Positions 1 through 8,314 of a stretch of DNA of 63,617 nucleotides are shown here, one piece after another; the first letter of the stretch is position 1; each line of letters starts with the position of its first letter. The position numbers and the translations under genes were made by a program. Where the stretch lies: positions 1 to 63,617 of the forward strand of contig JAWXBP010000280.1 of the NCBI GenBank assembly GCA_034440135.1, in the 5' to 3' direction. The DNA is from Planctomycetia bacterium (GTDB lineage: Bacteria > Planctomycetota > Planctomycetia > Pirellulales > JALHLM01). The notes under the pieces were generated by a model. The model searched no databases. It saw only the letters and a list, made by a program, of their open reading frames with translations, and was not told the origin of the DNA.

Positions 1-92
1 GCCATCTCAACAGCCCTCCGTGGCAAAAACGAAACTCAGCGACATCGTCGCCGGTTACGCATTGCACGGAAACCCCAGTTTTGAGACAAGGC

Positions 93-833
93 CTAGTGTG
101 AGGCTGCCGTCCAGAGGTCGTAGCCGATCCACATCAGGCCGGCGTCGATGACCAGGTGGCCGAGCCACGAGGCGTACAGGGCGCCGGCGCGTTGGTATTG
201 CCAGGCCCAGACAGCGCCGCCGATGGCGATGGCCGCCGAGAGTAGCCAAGTGGCGGCGCCGAAGCCGTGCAAGAAATGGCCGATGAGCAAGACGTGATGG
301 GCCATGAAGCCGAGGCTGGAAATCGCGACGGCCGCCGCGGTCGGCACGTAGCGGCGCAGGCCGCCGAACACGAACCAGCGCCAATAGTATTCCTCGAGCA
401 GCGAATGAGCTAAGGAATAGAACGTCGCCAAGGCCAGGAAGTGTCCGGCTGTGCGGATGCCGAAGCCTGAGAGTTTGCTCGTGAGTTCGCGCGGGGCGGC
501 GCCGAGCAGGGAACCTCCGCGGAGGAAGCCGTAGTAGATGGCCAGGCCGCCGAGCGTGACGGCGAGTCCGAAGGCGAGACCTTCCAGGAGATCGCGCGGG
601 CGCGGGCGAACGAGTTGAATGGGCCATTGGCCATTAGTCCACGTCAACCAAACGAGGGGGAGCGTGAATTGCAGCAGCTTGGAGATGGCGTAGGCGGGGC
701 GTGACGATGGATGGCCGCCGAGCCATGAGAAGTAGAGCCAGGTAGCGAAGCTGGGAAAGACGATCGCAGCGAACAATACGACCAGCTCGCAGGAACGGGA
801 GACTTTGTGCGGCGGATTCAGGGACGGTTCCAT
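93..833 (-). CDS. CPBP family intramembrane metalloprotease
   Basis: A 246-residue polytopic membrane protein. Seen: an EExxxR motif (Glu147, Glu148, Arg152) at the end of a hydrophobic segment, a later His pair (179-180) and His186, and about six to eight hydrophobic stretches. This set of Glu, Arg and His residues within membrane helices is the signature of the CPBP (CAAX protease and bacteriocin-processing, Abi) family of intramembrane metal-dependent peptidases. The length fits the family. Substrates of the bacterial members are mostly unknown, so no pathway is assigned. It is divergent from the small gene that begins about 100 bases beyond its start, and stands alone on its strand. The family call is firm; the start at the upstream ATG is likely but not proven. 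Confidence 0.85.
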   Translation of the reverse strand: MEPSLNPPHKVSRSCELVVLFAAIVFPSFATWLYFSWLGGHPSSRPAYAISKLLQFTLPLVWLTWTNGQWPIQLVRPRPRDLLEGLAFGLAVTLGGLAIYYGFLRGGSLLGAAPRELTSKLSGFGIRTAGHFLALATFYSLAHSLLEEYYWRWFVFGGLRRYVPTAAAVAISSLGFMAHHVLLIGHFLHGFGAATWLLSAAIAIGGAVWAWQYQRAGALYASWLGHLVIDAGLMWIGYDLWTAASH

Positions 834-934
834 TGACGATGACCCGCGGGCGGCATTATGGTCGAGATGTTCGGTCGCCGCATGCTCAGGCGGGAATGGG
901 GAATGGATATCACGCTCGAATGGGGAGAGCCGCT

Positions 935-1243
935 GTGAAACGATTCGGAGGATTCTTCCTGGGCGTGCTGACCGGCGCCGCGCTGATGTTCGGCTCGCTC
1001 AAGTACCACTTCTTGTACACGAAGGACGGCCTGAAGGCAGTCCCCAAACAGACCGCCACGTTCTCCGAGACGTTACTCGACGTCCGCGAATTTGGCCCCT
1101 CCGATTGGGTCGATCACCCCGCGGTGATGGCGGCGGTCGTGAAGGCGGACGAATCGGAATTGCTGGAAGCGGCGACGGTGGATTCGTTGCGCAACAGCGT
1201 GGACCGCTGGGTGGAGGAGTTCCGCGGGGAAGGGTCCAAGTAG
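935..1243 (+). CDS. Small membrane-anchored protein of unknown function
   Basis: A 102-residue protein if it starts at the GTG at 935. A GGGGAGAG ribosome-binding site lies at 922-929, five bases before this GTG, which makes it better than the ATG at 920 or those further upstream, which would run into the divergent CPBP gene. Seen: a basic N-terminus, one hydrophobic helix with small residues (about 6-22, FFLGVLTGAALMFGSL), then a soluble acidic tail ending EEFRGEGSK. This suggests a single-pass inner-membrane protein with a short soluble domain. I do not recognise a family. Its 3' end converges with the DUF2199 gene 31 bases away. Confidence 0.6.
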   Translation: MKRFGGFFLGVLTGAALMFGSLKYHFLYTKDGLKAVPKQTATFSETLLDVREFGPSDWVDHPAVMAAVVKADESELLEAATVDSLRNSVDRWVEEFRGEGSK

Positions 1244-1274
1244 GAGCTCGCTCACCGCGCTTTTTGACGCGGCT

Positions 1275-1775
1275 TTACCGGCCGTGTAGCAATTGGTGCG
1301 CAATGCTATGCCATCGCTCGACCGTGATTCCCTCTTGTTGTTCCTGGTAGATCGGATGGTCGACCGGCTGAATCTCAATAAGCGGAACCAGGTCATTATT
1401 GCGCGACCGCACGTTTGACTTGAGGTTCCAGGTTGTTGCCTCGTAGCACGGGAGTACTGTGCAAAGCCAGCCAAAGTACGTGTCGCCTGCTCGATCCGAA
1501 TCGTCCCAATGCTCATAAAGGTGGCGAAAACTGTCGTTGCTCAGCGAACACCAGACCGACCAAACAAATACGTCGTCCGTGCCGAGAATCGGCAGGCGGA
1601 TATGACCACGAACGAAGAAAAACTGACCGTCGACTACGCAAAGGCTTTTCTCGAGTAAGACACGCGCGTCAAATTCGTCGTCGCTCACGCCCATATTCCG
1701 CCACGGCGCTTCGCCGACAAAATCAAGCGGCAGACCATCAAAGCGCTGACCGCAACATTGACAGACGTACGACAT
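1275..1775 (-). CDS. DUF2199 domain protein
   Basis: A 166-residue soluble protein when started at the ATG at 1775, where a CxxCG zinc-ribbon-like motif (MSYVCQCCGQRF) begins at once. The open frame continues 42 codons upstream but that part is low-complexity and unlike the family. Seen in order: the N-terminal CQCCG, the piece VVDGQFFFVRGHIRLPI, the tryptophan-rich VWSVWCSLS, FGWLCTVLPCY, and a C-terminal HPIYQEQQEGIT. This order matches the DUF2199 family, whose function is unknown. Members are scattered among bacteria as single genes, and the neighbours here give no hint of a job. Confidence 0.8.
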   Translation of the reverse strand: MSYVCQCCGQRFDGLPLDFVGEAPWRNMGVSDDEFDARVLLEKSLCVVDGQFFFVRGHIRLPILGTDDVFVWSVWCSLSNDSFRHLYEHWDDSDRAGDTYFGWLCTVLPCYEATTWNLKSNVRSRNNDLVPLIEIQPVDHPIYQEQQEGITVERWHSIAHQLLHGR

Positions 1776-1901
1776 GGCTGTGCAACTCTCAGCTGACGAA
1801 GTCGATTGTACGGTGCTCGCGCTACACAAGGACCGGGCGCAATGAGTAAACTGAATGCGGCTAATATACAGTGCGCAACGCCGCAATTCGAGTGTTCCCA
1901 T

Positions 1902-2350
1902 TGGTCGATTTCTTCACCATCCGAGGTTACCTCGGAGGAGTCGCCCACACTGAGTTCATTGGCGGCGGGCCTTGGTTGTTCGATTCAAAGTGATTTGACT
2001 ATTGTCGTCGCGTTTCGATCGTCACGACGCCGAACTGGCTCAGGGTCCGCCCTACACGCCCTCTCCAACAGTCCGCTTCTCCCTCTGCTTCTCAGCGCCT
2101 CTGCGGTTCAGCCGGATGCGCCGTTCGTTCCGTTCTTAAGGCGTTTGATGCCTTGGTCGTGATTTTCGCTGTTTTGCGAAGAATACGGTTTCCGCGCAAA
2201 TTCGGTGCGCGTGTCACTGCGTCGTCAAAGAACGGCGGTTGCGCGGCGAGTCGGATGAAGTGCCAGTCGCCGGGTGATCGATACATGACCATGATGAGCG
2301 CGTGGCTCGCGCGCACGAATGGTCGTATGGAAACTGGCGAGGCGTACATC
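1902..2350. other. Intergenic stretch, no convincing gene
   Basis: Short open frames exist on both strands but none has a recognisable protein, a signal peptide or a good ribosome-binding site. Around 2077-2107 there is a fragment reading CTTCTCAGCGCCTCTGCGG, which resembles the dispersed repeat arms at about 42200 and 14500, so part of this gap is probably decayed repeat DNA. Confidence 0.5.
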
Positions 2351-2638
2351 ATGGAACTGAACCGCAACCATTACTTCGTGATCGGCGTGGTGTTGATTCT
2401 GATTGGCATACAGGTGCGAATGGTCGACACGTTTGTGTTGAACAAGGAAGCCAGCGATCGGCTGATTCCTCGGCCGGAGCGCACGCTGGCCAACGATCTG
2501 TCGTTGACCACCTTGGTGTCGAATACGACGGATGTGCGGAAGACCATCACGCCGGCGCCGTGGATCGGCTGGCTGGTACTGTCCGCCGGCGCGGTGCTGA
2601 CGTTGCACGCCTTGGCGATGCCCAAGGCTGGGGGCTGA
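2351..2638 (+). CDS. Small two-TM membrane protein, unknown function
   Basis: A 95-residue protein from the ATG at 2351 (MELNRNHYF). Seen: a first hydrophobic helix at about 9-22 (VIGVVLILIGIQV), a polar central part of about 45 residues with DTFVLNKEAS and TLVSNTT, and a second helix at about 75-90 (WIGWLVLSAGAVLTLHAL). The topology suggests two membrane spans with an extracytoplasmic loop. The frame is open upstream, but the preceding residues are not protein-like. It abuts the next gene as TGA-GTG with no gap, so the two are very likely co-transcribed and may act together. I cannot name a family. Confidence 0.6.
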   Translation: MELNRNHYFVIGVVLILIGIQVRMVDTFVLNKEASDRLIPRPERTLANDLSLTTLVSNTTDVRKTITPAPWIGWLVLSAGAVLTLHALAMPKAGG

Positions 2639-3181
2639 GTGACGTTCGCCACCAACCGTCCTACTCCACCCCCACGCCATCGAGCGGCAGAGGCAGAGTT
2701 CGCCGTGGCTTTTGCGAGCTTTCGATCCTCGAAGACCTGGCCGCGGCTGGCATTACTGCTGCTATTGGCCGCCGCCGGGGCGGGTTGGAGTTTCGCGCAG
2801 CCGGGGCCGCATACCCGCGATTCTTCAGAAACCTCGAATAGCGGCGCGGCTGCGAGTCCCGCCAACCCGGTCGATGCGGCGGCGGCTCGCGCGAGTCGCC
2901 GGGCGGCAAGTGCGCGGCTGAGAGAAGGCACGGAGATTCGCGAAGTCCTGGGCCAGTTCATTCAGGTGGACGGCCGCTTCGAGTTTGTCAGCAGCGATGG
3001 CATTTATCGCCTCCGCATGTTGGAAAACTTGGCGCTTGAGCGGGCGTCCCGCAAGGTTGACGAAAGCGCTCAGGGCGTGATGTGGAGCGTGTCCGGCATT
3101 GTTACGGAGTACCAGGGAGGGAATTACCTGCTGGTGAAACGCATTATCGTTGACTCCGGCGCGGCGCGTGGCAAGGAATAG
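2639..3181 (+). CDS. Membrane-anchored exported protein, unknown function
   Basis: A 180-residue protein starting with the GTG that directly follows the stop of the upstream two-TM gene, a sign of translational coupling. Seen: a cytoplasmic N-terminus of about 33 residues, one hydrophobic helix (about 35-53, RLALLLLLAAAGAGW), an Ala/Ser-rich linker, then a compact beta-rich domain (about 98-175) with GQFIQVDGRFEFVSSDGIYRL and VSGIVTEYQGGNYLLVKRI. The spacing of strands in the last part looks like a small beta-barrel (OB-like) fold; this is an inference. It precedes the flagellar locus but is separated from it by 500 bases that carry a promoter, so it is probably not part of that operon. Confidence 0.6.
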   Translation: MTFATNRPTPPPRHRAAEAEFAVAFASFRSSKTWPRLALLLLLAAAGAGWSFAQPGPHTRDSSETSNSGAAASPANPVDAAAARASRRAASARLREGTEIREVLGQFIQVDGRFEFVSSDGIYRLRMLENLALERASRKVDESAQGVMWSVSGIVTEYQGGNYLLVKRIIVDSGAARGKE

Positions 3182-3605
3182 GGGTTTGTCACCTGTCGTA
3201 TTTCGGTTGACCGCGCGGTTACATGGGCGTGATTCGGCTGCCCAGTTGGGGCTTCGATTCGCTAATTCCAGAATCGACGTGTGACGGTATGCTGGCTTCA
3301 ACGTTGTGCTACTCAGCACTTGTTTTTCTCCGGCGGGCCGCGATCAAATCATCGCATTGATGAGGCGAGTTGCGCCGATTTCTGGTTCCACGGAATTTTC
3401 TTGTTTGCCCTGGCCCGCCCTACGGTGTGTGATGGGCCTCTGCTCCGGCAGGAACTGCGCTTAGCGTCAATCGCCGATCGGCCCAATCTGCCGCTACCTG
3501 GCCGTCTGCGCGAATTTCGCTTTAGGTCGCCGGAAATAGCGCAACTCCTTTTCTATCAGCCGTTTCCGTGGTGCCGCAAGGCGTTTCTTTGCACCGGTAA
3601 GCCTG
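3182..3605. other. Intergenic stretch before the flagellar promoter
   Basis: No gene is supported. The frame of flgF stays open back to 3281, but the extra residues are not FlgF-like. At 3410-3425 there is a copy of the 16-base word CTGGCCCGCCCTACGG that recurs exactly at 23934-23949, so this gap holds part of a dispersed element. Confidence 0.5.
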
Positions 3606-3622
3606 TTGGCACGCGCGTTGCT
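3606..3622 (+). promoter_or_regulatory. Sigma-54 (-24/-12) promoter of the flagellar operon
   Basis: The sequence TTGGCACGCGCGTTGCT matches the sigma-54 consensus YTGGCACG-N4-TTGCW. The key GG (3608-3609) and GC (3620-3621) are exactly ten bases apart, as RpoN requires. Transcription would start near 3633, about 47 bases before the flgF start codon. Sigma-54 control of rod, ring and hook genes is well known in other bacteria and needs an enhancer-binding activator; no such activator is in the window. Confidence 0.8.
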
Positions 3623-3679
3623 AAACGACGGCCAGACGGTCTTGCATCGTTTCACTCCACGCAATCGATACCGCCAGCC

Positions 3680-4429
3680 ATGCCATACGGGCTGTACATC
3701 TCCGCCGAAGGGGCTCTCGTGCAGAGCCGACGCTTGGAAACGGTCGCCAATAACCTGGCGAACGTGAACACGGTGGGCTTTAAGCGCGATTTGGCCCTGT
3801 TTCAAGCACGCTATGCGGAGGAAATTGCCCAGGGGCAGGCCCAGCCCGGCGAACGTAGCTGGAACGATCTTGGCGGTGGCGTCGAAGTTCGGGAAACGCG
3901 GACGGACTACTCGCAGGGGCCGTTTAAGAACACTGAGATTCCGACAGACTTCGCAATCAAAGGGGACGGGTTCTTCGCGGTCCGTGCGCCGGACGGCGAC
4001 TACCTGACTCGCGCGGGCAACTTCGCGTTGCTGCCGACCGGCGAGTTGGTGACACAGCAAGGGCACGCGGTGCTGGACGATGGCGGAGCGCCGGCACGAA
4101 TCGAATCGTTCCCCTGGAAACTCACGCATGATGGCGGCATTCAACAGTCCGATGGCACGACCGTGCGACTTGGCATGCTGCAACCGGCGTCGCTGGGGGA
4201 TCTCGTGAAGGTGGGCGAAAACCTGTTTCGTCCGATGGGACCGACTTCGGCGGTTGAAGCTGGAAATCGCCACGTGGTCGGCGGACACCTGGAACTTGCC
4301 GGCGTGAGCGCCACGACGGAAATGATGAACATGATCGAGGCCTCGCGAGCCTTCGAAGCCAACGTGAACCTGATCCGCAACCAAGACCAGATGCTAGGCA
4401 CGATGCTGGGGCGGCTGTTGAAAGCTTAG
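3680..4429 (+). CDS. flgF: Flagellar proximal rod protein FlgF
   Basis: A 249-residue protein from the ATG at 3680 (MPYGLYISAEGAL). FlgF forms part of the proximal rod of the basal body, between the MS ring and the distal rod. Seen: the N-terminal rod motif NNLANVNTVGFKRD (about 24-37), a central DFAIKGDGFFAVRAPDGDYLTRAGNF segment shared by FlgE/F/G (about 92-120, given here in part), and the C-terminal helical motif ending NLIRNQDQMLGTMLGRLLKA. Length is normal for FlgF. It is first in the operon, downstream of the sigma-54 promoter, with flgG 100 bases later. FlgF and FlgG are close relatives; the shorter length, first position and the pairing with a clear FlgG support FlgF. Confidence 0.9.
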   Translation: MPYGLYISAEGALVQSRRLETVANNLANVNTVGFKRDLALFQARYAEEIAQGQAQPGERSWNDLGGGVEVRETRTDYSQGPFKNTEIPTDFAIKGDGFFAVRAPDGDYLTRAGNFALLPTGELVTQQGHAVLDDGGAPARIESFPWKLTHDGGIQQSDGTTVRLGMLQPASLGDLVKVGENLFRPMGPTSAVEAGNRHVVGGHLELAGVSATTEMMNMIEASRAFEANVNLIRNQDQMLGTMLGRLLKA

Positions 4430-4431
4430 GG

Positions 4432-4494
4432 AAATGATGAATGACGAATGATGAATGGCCAGAGAAGTAATTCATCATTCATCGTTCATCATTT
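4432..4494. repeat. 63-bp inverted-repeat element between flgF and flgG
   Basis: Two 25-base arms (4432-4456 and 4470-4494) built of ATGATGAATGA-type words are inverted copies with 23 of 25 positions matching, around a 13-base loop. The element starts two bases after the flgF stop. A related but longer element lies at 8846-8931. As RNA it would form a stem-loop inside the operon transcript. Confidence 0.8.
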
Positions 4495-4529
4495 AATACA
4501 CACCTCTCTTCACTCATCACGAATTCGCC

Positions 4530-5333
4530 ATGAGCGTTCAAACGCTGTATACCGCCGCGACCGGGATGGGCGCGATGGAGACCAAGCTCGATGTGATCGC
4601 CAATAATCTGGCGAACTTGAACACCACGGCGTTCAAGGCCGAACGGGCGAACTTCGAGGACTTGTTCTATCGCAACTACAAGCTGCCGGGCGCCTTGGAC
4701 CAACAGGGGAACTACACCGCTGTGGGCACCATGGTCGGCCTCGGTACGCGCGTCTCCAGCACGCAAACCAACTTCGGCCAAGGCGCCTTTGCCACGACGA
4801 ACAACCAACTCGACTGGGCGATCAGTGGCGACGGGTTCTTTCCGGTCATCGATACGAACGGCCAGACGGTCTACACGCGGGCCGGCAATTTTTCCATTAA
4901 CGCCGTCGGCAACATTGTGATGGGCTCCGCTGACGCCGGGCGCTTGCTCGACCCCACGATTACGATTCCCCCGGACGCGACGGATATTGTGGTTAGTGGC
5001 GACGGCAATGTTTCCGTGCGGCAGGTGAACCAGGCGCAGTTGACGCAAGTCGGCACTCTGCAACTCGCGAACTTTATCAATCCGGAAGGTTTGTTGAAGC
5101 TCGGCGAGAACTTGTATCAGGAAACGGATGCTTCGGGGCCGGCGACCACGGGTAACCCCAATCAGAACGGTCTCGGCATGGTGCGGCAAGGCGTGTTGGA
5201 ATTGTCTAACGTCGAGCCGGTCCGCGAGTTGATCGATCTGATCACGACGCAACGGGCGTTCGAGTTGAATTCGCAAGCGGTGCAGGCTGGCGACCAGGTG
5301 CTGCAGCTCGTGGCGAACTTGCGGCGGTTCTAG
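4530..5333 (+). CDS. flgG: Flagellar distal rod protein FlgG
   Basis: A 267-residue protein, the usual FlgG length. FlgG builds the distal rod, the drive shaft that passes through the P and L rings. Seen: MSVQTLYTAATGM at the N-terminus, the rod motif VIANNLANLNTTAFKAER (about 21-38), the central domain with WAISGDGFFPV and YTRAGNFSINAVGN, and the C-terminal SNVEPVRELIDLITTQRAFE with the final helix ending VLQLVANLRRF. The N- and C-terminal helices are the axial-protein parts that pack in the rod. It is followed by flgA after 42 bases, as in many flg operons. Confidence 0.95.
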   Translation: MSVQTLYTAATGMGAMETKLDVIANNLANLNTTAFKAERANFEDLFYRNYKLPGALDQQGNYTAVGTMVGLGTRVSSTQTNFGQGAFATTNNQLDWAISGDGFFPVIDTNGQTVYTRAGNFSINAVGNIVMGSADAGRLLDPTITIPPDATDIVVSGDGNVSVRQVNQAQLTQVGTLQLANFINPEGLLKLGENLYQETDASGPATTGNPNQNGLGMVRQGVLELSNVEPVRELIDLITTQRAFELNSQAVQAGDQVLQLVANLRRF

Positions 5334-5375
5334 TCGGGAAGCAATGTTCTACGCGCGAACGCAAGACGGAATCCC

Positions 5376-6509
5376 ATGGAACCAAGGATGGTTACTTATT
5401 TTCGCCGCACCTTGCTCGTCTGGCTCTGGCTGTGCGCGGCCGGGATCGCCGGCGAGATCAATTTGCGTGAAGCGTCGCAAGTGGACCACGCCGTCGTGCG
5501 GTTGGGCGATGTCGCTGAGATCTACGGTCTCGACGAGCAAGCCCGGGAGCGGTTGTTGGCGGTGGAGTTGTTGCCTTCGCCCGCCTCGGGGAAAGCGAAA
5601 AAGCTGACGGTTCGCGAGGTACAAGATGCGATCGCGCGCAGTGCGCCAGAGTTCGCGAGCTGGACTTTTGGCGGCAGCAGTGAAACCACGGTGACGCGCG
5701 CTGCGGCGTCGGAACCACGTAAGCCGAAGGCGCCGCGTAGTGCGTCGCTGTCGTCTGTCGCCCAGGATCGCGTCCGTGAGCGTATGGATGCGGCGATCTT
5801 GTCTTATGTACGCGAACGACTCGGCGATGAGACGTGGGACATCGAAGCTGAACTGAATGAAGAGCAATTGTCCTCGCTCTCCAGCGGTCAAAAAGTGAAC
5901 GTGACTGGGGGGCGTTACCTGGATGCGGAACGGGTGCAGTTTCGCGTCGAGGTGGGTGACGAGGCGTCGCAGGAAATCTGGAAGGTCACGGCCCGGGTTT
6001 CGCTGCCGCCGATGATCGTGGTGGCGCGGCGGGAATTGTCACGCGGCGAACTGATCTCGGAACAAGATGTCGAACTCGTCCGGCCGGAAGCGGTCAAGGG
6101 ATTGTTGAAGCCGCTGGAATCGCTGGACGAGGTTGTCGGCAAGGAAACCACTCGCGCGATTGCCGAGGGGCAGCCGATCACCGAACCGAGCTTGCGACCC
6201 GTGATGCTTGTGCAACGCGGCCAAGTAGTGACTGTGTATTCACGATGCGGCGGCGTGCAGATTCGCATCACAGGGCGGGCGAAGGAAAACGGCGCTCACG
6301 GCGACCTGGTGCCGGTGGAGTCGCTTACCTCGCGGGAGACCTTTCATGCCCGAGTGTCCGGTCCGCAGGAAGTTGAGATTTACGCGGGCTCGCCCATGAC
6401 TCCGGCGGTGGATGCAGCGCCGCGCGATCCATCCCCCTGGCTCGCAGCGCGCCGCGGTACGCAAAAGGCGTCCGCTCAAGCAAATTCCAAGACACGTTCA
6501 GCGAAGTAG
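5376..6509 (+). CDS. flgA: Flagellar P-ring assembly chaperone FlgA
   Basis: A 377-residue exported protein. FlgA is the periplasmic chaperone that helps FlgI assemble into the P ring. Seen: a hydrophobic signal segment (about 8-24, FRRTLLVWLWLCAAGIAG), a first domain beginning INLREASQVDHAVVRLGDVAEIYG, a middle domain, and a SAF-type C-terminal domain with VVARRELSRGELISEQDVELVRPE and EGQPITEPSLRPVMLVQRGQ (quoted in parts; about 215-280), ending near EVEIYAG. About 35 residues after that are a Pro/Ala/Ser/Thr-rich tail not usual for FlgA. It is longer than the enteric protein (about 220 residues) because of the extra N-terminal domain, as seen in other bacteria with long FlgA. flgH starts eight bases after its stop. 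Confidence 0.88.
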   Translation: MEPRMVTYFRRTLLVWLWLCAAGIAGEINLREASQVDHAVVRLGDVAEIYGLDEQARERLLAVELLPSPASGKAKKLTVREVQDAIARSAPEFASWTFGGSSETTVTRAAASEPRKPKAPRSASLSSVAQDRVRERMDAAILSYVRERLGDETWDIEAELNEEQLSSLSSGQKVNVTGGRYLDAERVQFRVEVGDEASQEIWKVTARVSLPPMIVVARRELSRGELISEQDVELVRPEAVKGLLKPLESLDEVVGKETTRAIAEGQPITEPSLRPVMLVQRGQVVTVYSRCGGVQIRITGRAKENGAHGDLVPVESLTSRETFHARVSGPQEVEIYAGSPMTPAVDAAPRDPSPWLAARRGTQKASAQANSKTRSAK

Positions 6510-6516
6510 GAACGCT

Positions 6517-7188
6517 ATGAAGATCAACTTGCGTCGTTCGATCATGCTGATTGCCTGCGGGTCCGCCTGTTGGACTTACACGGAAGTCGCCTCCGCGCAG
6601 AGTTCCAGCCTGTTCGGTGAACCGTCGCAACGGGCTTTGACGCTGGAGGACGCCTTTACCTTTGTGCCGACGCCGGAACCGCCGACGATTGGGTTGCATG
6701 ACATTGTGACGGTGGTGGTGAAGGACGCGTTTCAATACACGAACGAAGGCGAGTTGGTGCAACGCAAGTTGGCCAATCTTGAAGCCACGCTGGAAGACTG
6801 GATCGAGCTGGACGGGCTCAATATTCAGAAGGCGCCGCAGGATCAAGGCGATCCCGCGGTGTCCGGCGAATTGAACAGCCAGTACCGGGCGATCTCCGAG
6901 ATGGAAACCGTGGGCGGCGTGCAGTTCCGCATTACGGCACGTGTCGTCGATATCCGCCCGAACGGCAACATGTTGTTGGAAGCCCGCAAGGAAGTCGTTG
7001 ACAACGAAGAGGTGTGGGAACAGCGTCTGACCGGCGAAGTGCGCCCCGAAGACATTGCTCCGGACAACACGGTGTTTAGCGAGAAGCTCGCCGACTTGCG
7101 AATCGAAAAGCGTGAAACCGGCGCCGTCCGCGACGGCTACAAGCGCGGCTGGTTCAAGCGGATGTATGAACGCTTCAGTCCGTTTTGA
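6517..7188 (+). CDS. flgH: Flagellar L-ring protein FlgH
   Basis: A 223-residue protein from the ATG at 6517, eight bases after flgA. FlgH forms the L ring, the outer-membrane bushing for the rod. Seen: an N-terminal export segment, a DIVTVVVKDAFQYTNEGEL segment, a beta-rich core with VQFRITARVVDIRPNGNML and LLEARKEVVDNEEVW, and the C-terminal GWFKRMYERFSPF. The usual FlgH lipobox is not clear: a possible LIAC at residues 11-14 comes very early, and VASAQ at about 24-28 looks like a normal signal-peptidase I site. Whether this FlgH is lipidated is therefore open. Its presence together with flgI shows a two-membrane envelope. Confidence 0.88.
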   Translation: MKINLRRSIMLIACGSACWTYTEVASAQSSSLFGEPSQRALTLEDAFTFVPTPEPPTIGLHDIVTVVVKDAFQYTNEGELVQRKLANLEATLEDWIELDGLNIQKAPQDQGDPAVSGELNSQYRAISEMETVGGVQFRITARVVDIRPNGNMLLEARKEVVDNEEVWEQRLTGEVRPEDIAPDNTVFSEKLADLRIEKRETGAVRDGYKRGWFKRMYERFSPF

Positions 7189-7245
7189 GCAGGTAGAACG
7201 ATTCGGAATGAGACGAGGCCTCAGACGTTGGCAAAGGATTTAGCG

Positions 7246-8295
7246 ATGATCCGACGAGTTTGTGTACTACTTCTGCTCATGATGGCGACGACTGCCGCGC
7301 CGGCCTCTGCTGGAATGCGGTTGGAGGATATTTGTCGCATTAAGGGGCAGGAAGAGAACTCGTTGCATGGGTTGGGGATTGTCGTGGGCCTGAAAGGGAC
7401 TGGCGATGGCGGCGATTTCGCGCCGATGATTCGCAGTCTGGCGATGGCCATGCAGTTGATGGGTAACCCGATTGGACAAGGCGAGTTGAAGAACGCCCGG
7501 AATTGCGCGATCGTTACGGTATCGGCCACGATTCCGGCCGAAGGCGCCCGGCAAGGTGATCCGCTGGATTGCAAGGTGAGTTCGATCGGCAGCGCGAAGT
7601 CGCTGGCCGGCGGGCGGTTGTTTACCGCGCCGCTGCAAGGCCCGAATCCGGCCAGTGATCGGGTTTATGCCTTTGCTGAAGGGGCGATCATGATCGACGA
7701 TCCAGTGAATCCCCTGAACGGCACGATCAAGAACGGCTGCCGGCTGGAAGAAGATTTCTTCAATGTGTTCTCGAAGGGGGACAAGATCACCCTGGTGATC
7801 GACAAGAACCTGACCGGCTTTCAAGTTGCTCAGGAGATTGTGTTCTCGATTCAAGATCAGCTGCGGTTTCAATTAGGCGCGGAGTTCGGCCAGGACTATC
7901 AGTTCGTGCGGGCGATCAATCAAGGCAACGTCGAGGTGATGATTCCGCCGCAGTATCGCGATGATCCGGTCGATTGGATCGCCCAGGTGTTGGCGGTGGA
8001 AATTCGCGACGCGCCGGTCGACGCCCGCGTGGTGATTAATGCTAAGACGGGCGCCATCGCGGTCGACGGCGACGTGGAAATCGGCGCGGCCTTGGTCACC
8101 GTGCAAGGCATCGCGGTGCAAACGGGGGCGAACGTGCTGCCGAGTCCGTTCGCGGCGGTCGGGCCGAAGACCGCGAAGCTGGACGACCTGATCAAGGCGC
8201 TCAACGCAGTGCGGATCCCGCCGGCGGAAATTATCGAGATCATCCGCGTGCTGGAACGCAGCGGGAATTTGAAGGGGCGGGTGATTTTTGAGTAA
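7246..8295 (+). CDS. flgI: Flagellar P-ring protein FlgI
   Basis: A 349-residue exported protein from the ATG at 7246, preceded by AAAGGA at 7232-7237. A TTG at 7228 is in frame but lies before this ribosome-binding site and would add six unneeded residues. FlgI polymerises around the rod in the peptidoglycan layer to make the P ring. Seen: a signal peptide MIRRVCVLLLLMMATTAAPA with cleavage near ASAG, then MRLEDICRIKGQ, the family signature LHGLGIVVGLKGTGDGG (about 41-57), DPLDCKVSSIGSAKSL, and a C-terminal LDDLIKALNAVRIPPAEIIE and LKGRVIFE. Length and all landmarks are typical. It is separated from the flgJ-like gene by a repeat element. Confidence 0.95.
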   Translation: MIRRVCVLLLLMMATTAAPASAGMRLEDICRIKGQEENSLHGLGIVVGLKGTGDGGDFAPMIRSLAMAMQLMGNPIGQGELKNARNCAIVTVSATIPAEGARQGDPLDCKVSSIGSAKSLAGGRLFTAPLQGPNPASDRVYAFAEGAIMIDDPVNPLNGTIKNGCRLEEDFFNVFSKGDKITLVIDKNLTGFQVAQEIVFSIQDQLRFQLGAEFGQDYQFVRAINQGNVEVMIPPQYRDDPVDWIAQVLAVEIRDAPVDARVVINAKTGAIAVDGDVEIGAALVTVQGIAVQTGANVLPSPFAAVGPKTAKLDDLIKALNAVRIPPAEIIEIIRVLERSGNLKGRVIFE

Positions 8296-8314
8296 GAGAC
8301 TATTCAATTGGATT

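Noticed and set aside
3281-3679. Upstream in-frame extension of flgF by 133 codons
   Set aside because: The added residues are not like any FlgF, and the sigma-54 promoter and the canonical MPYGLYIS start lie inside or after it.
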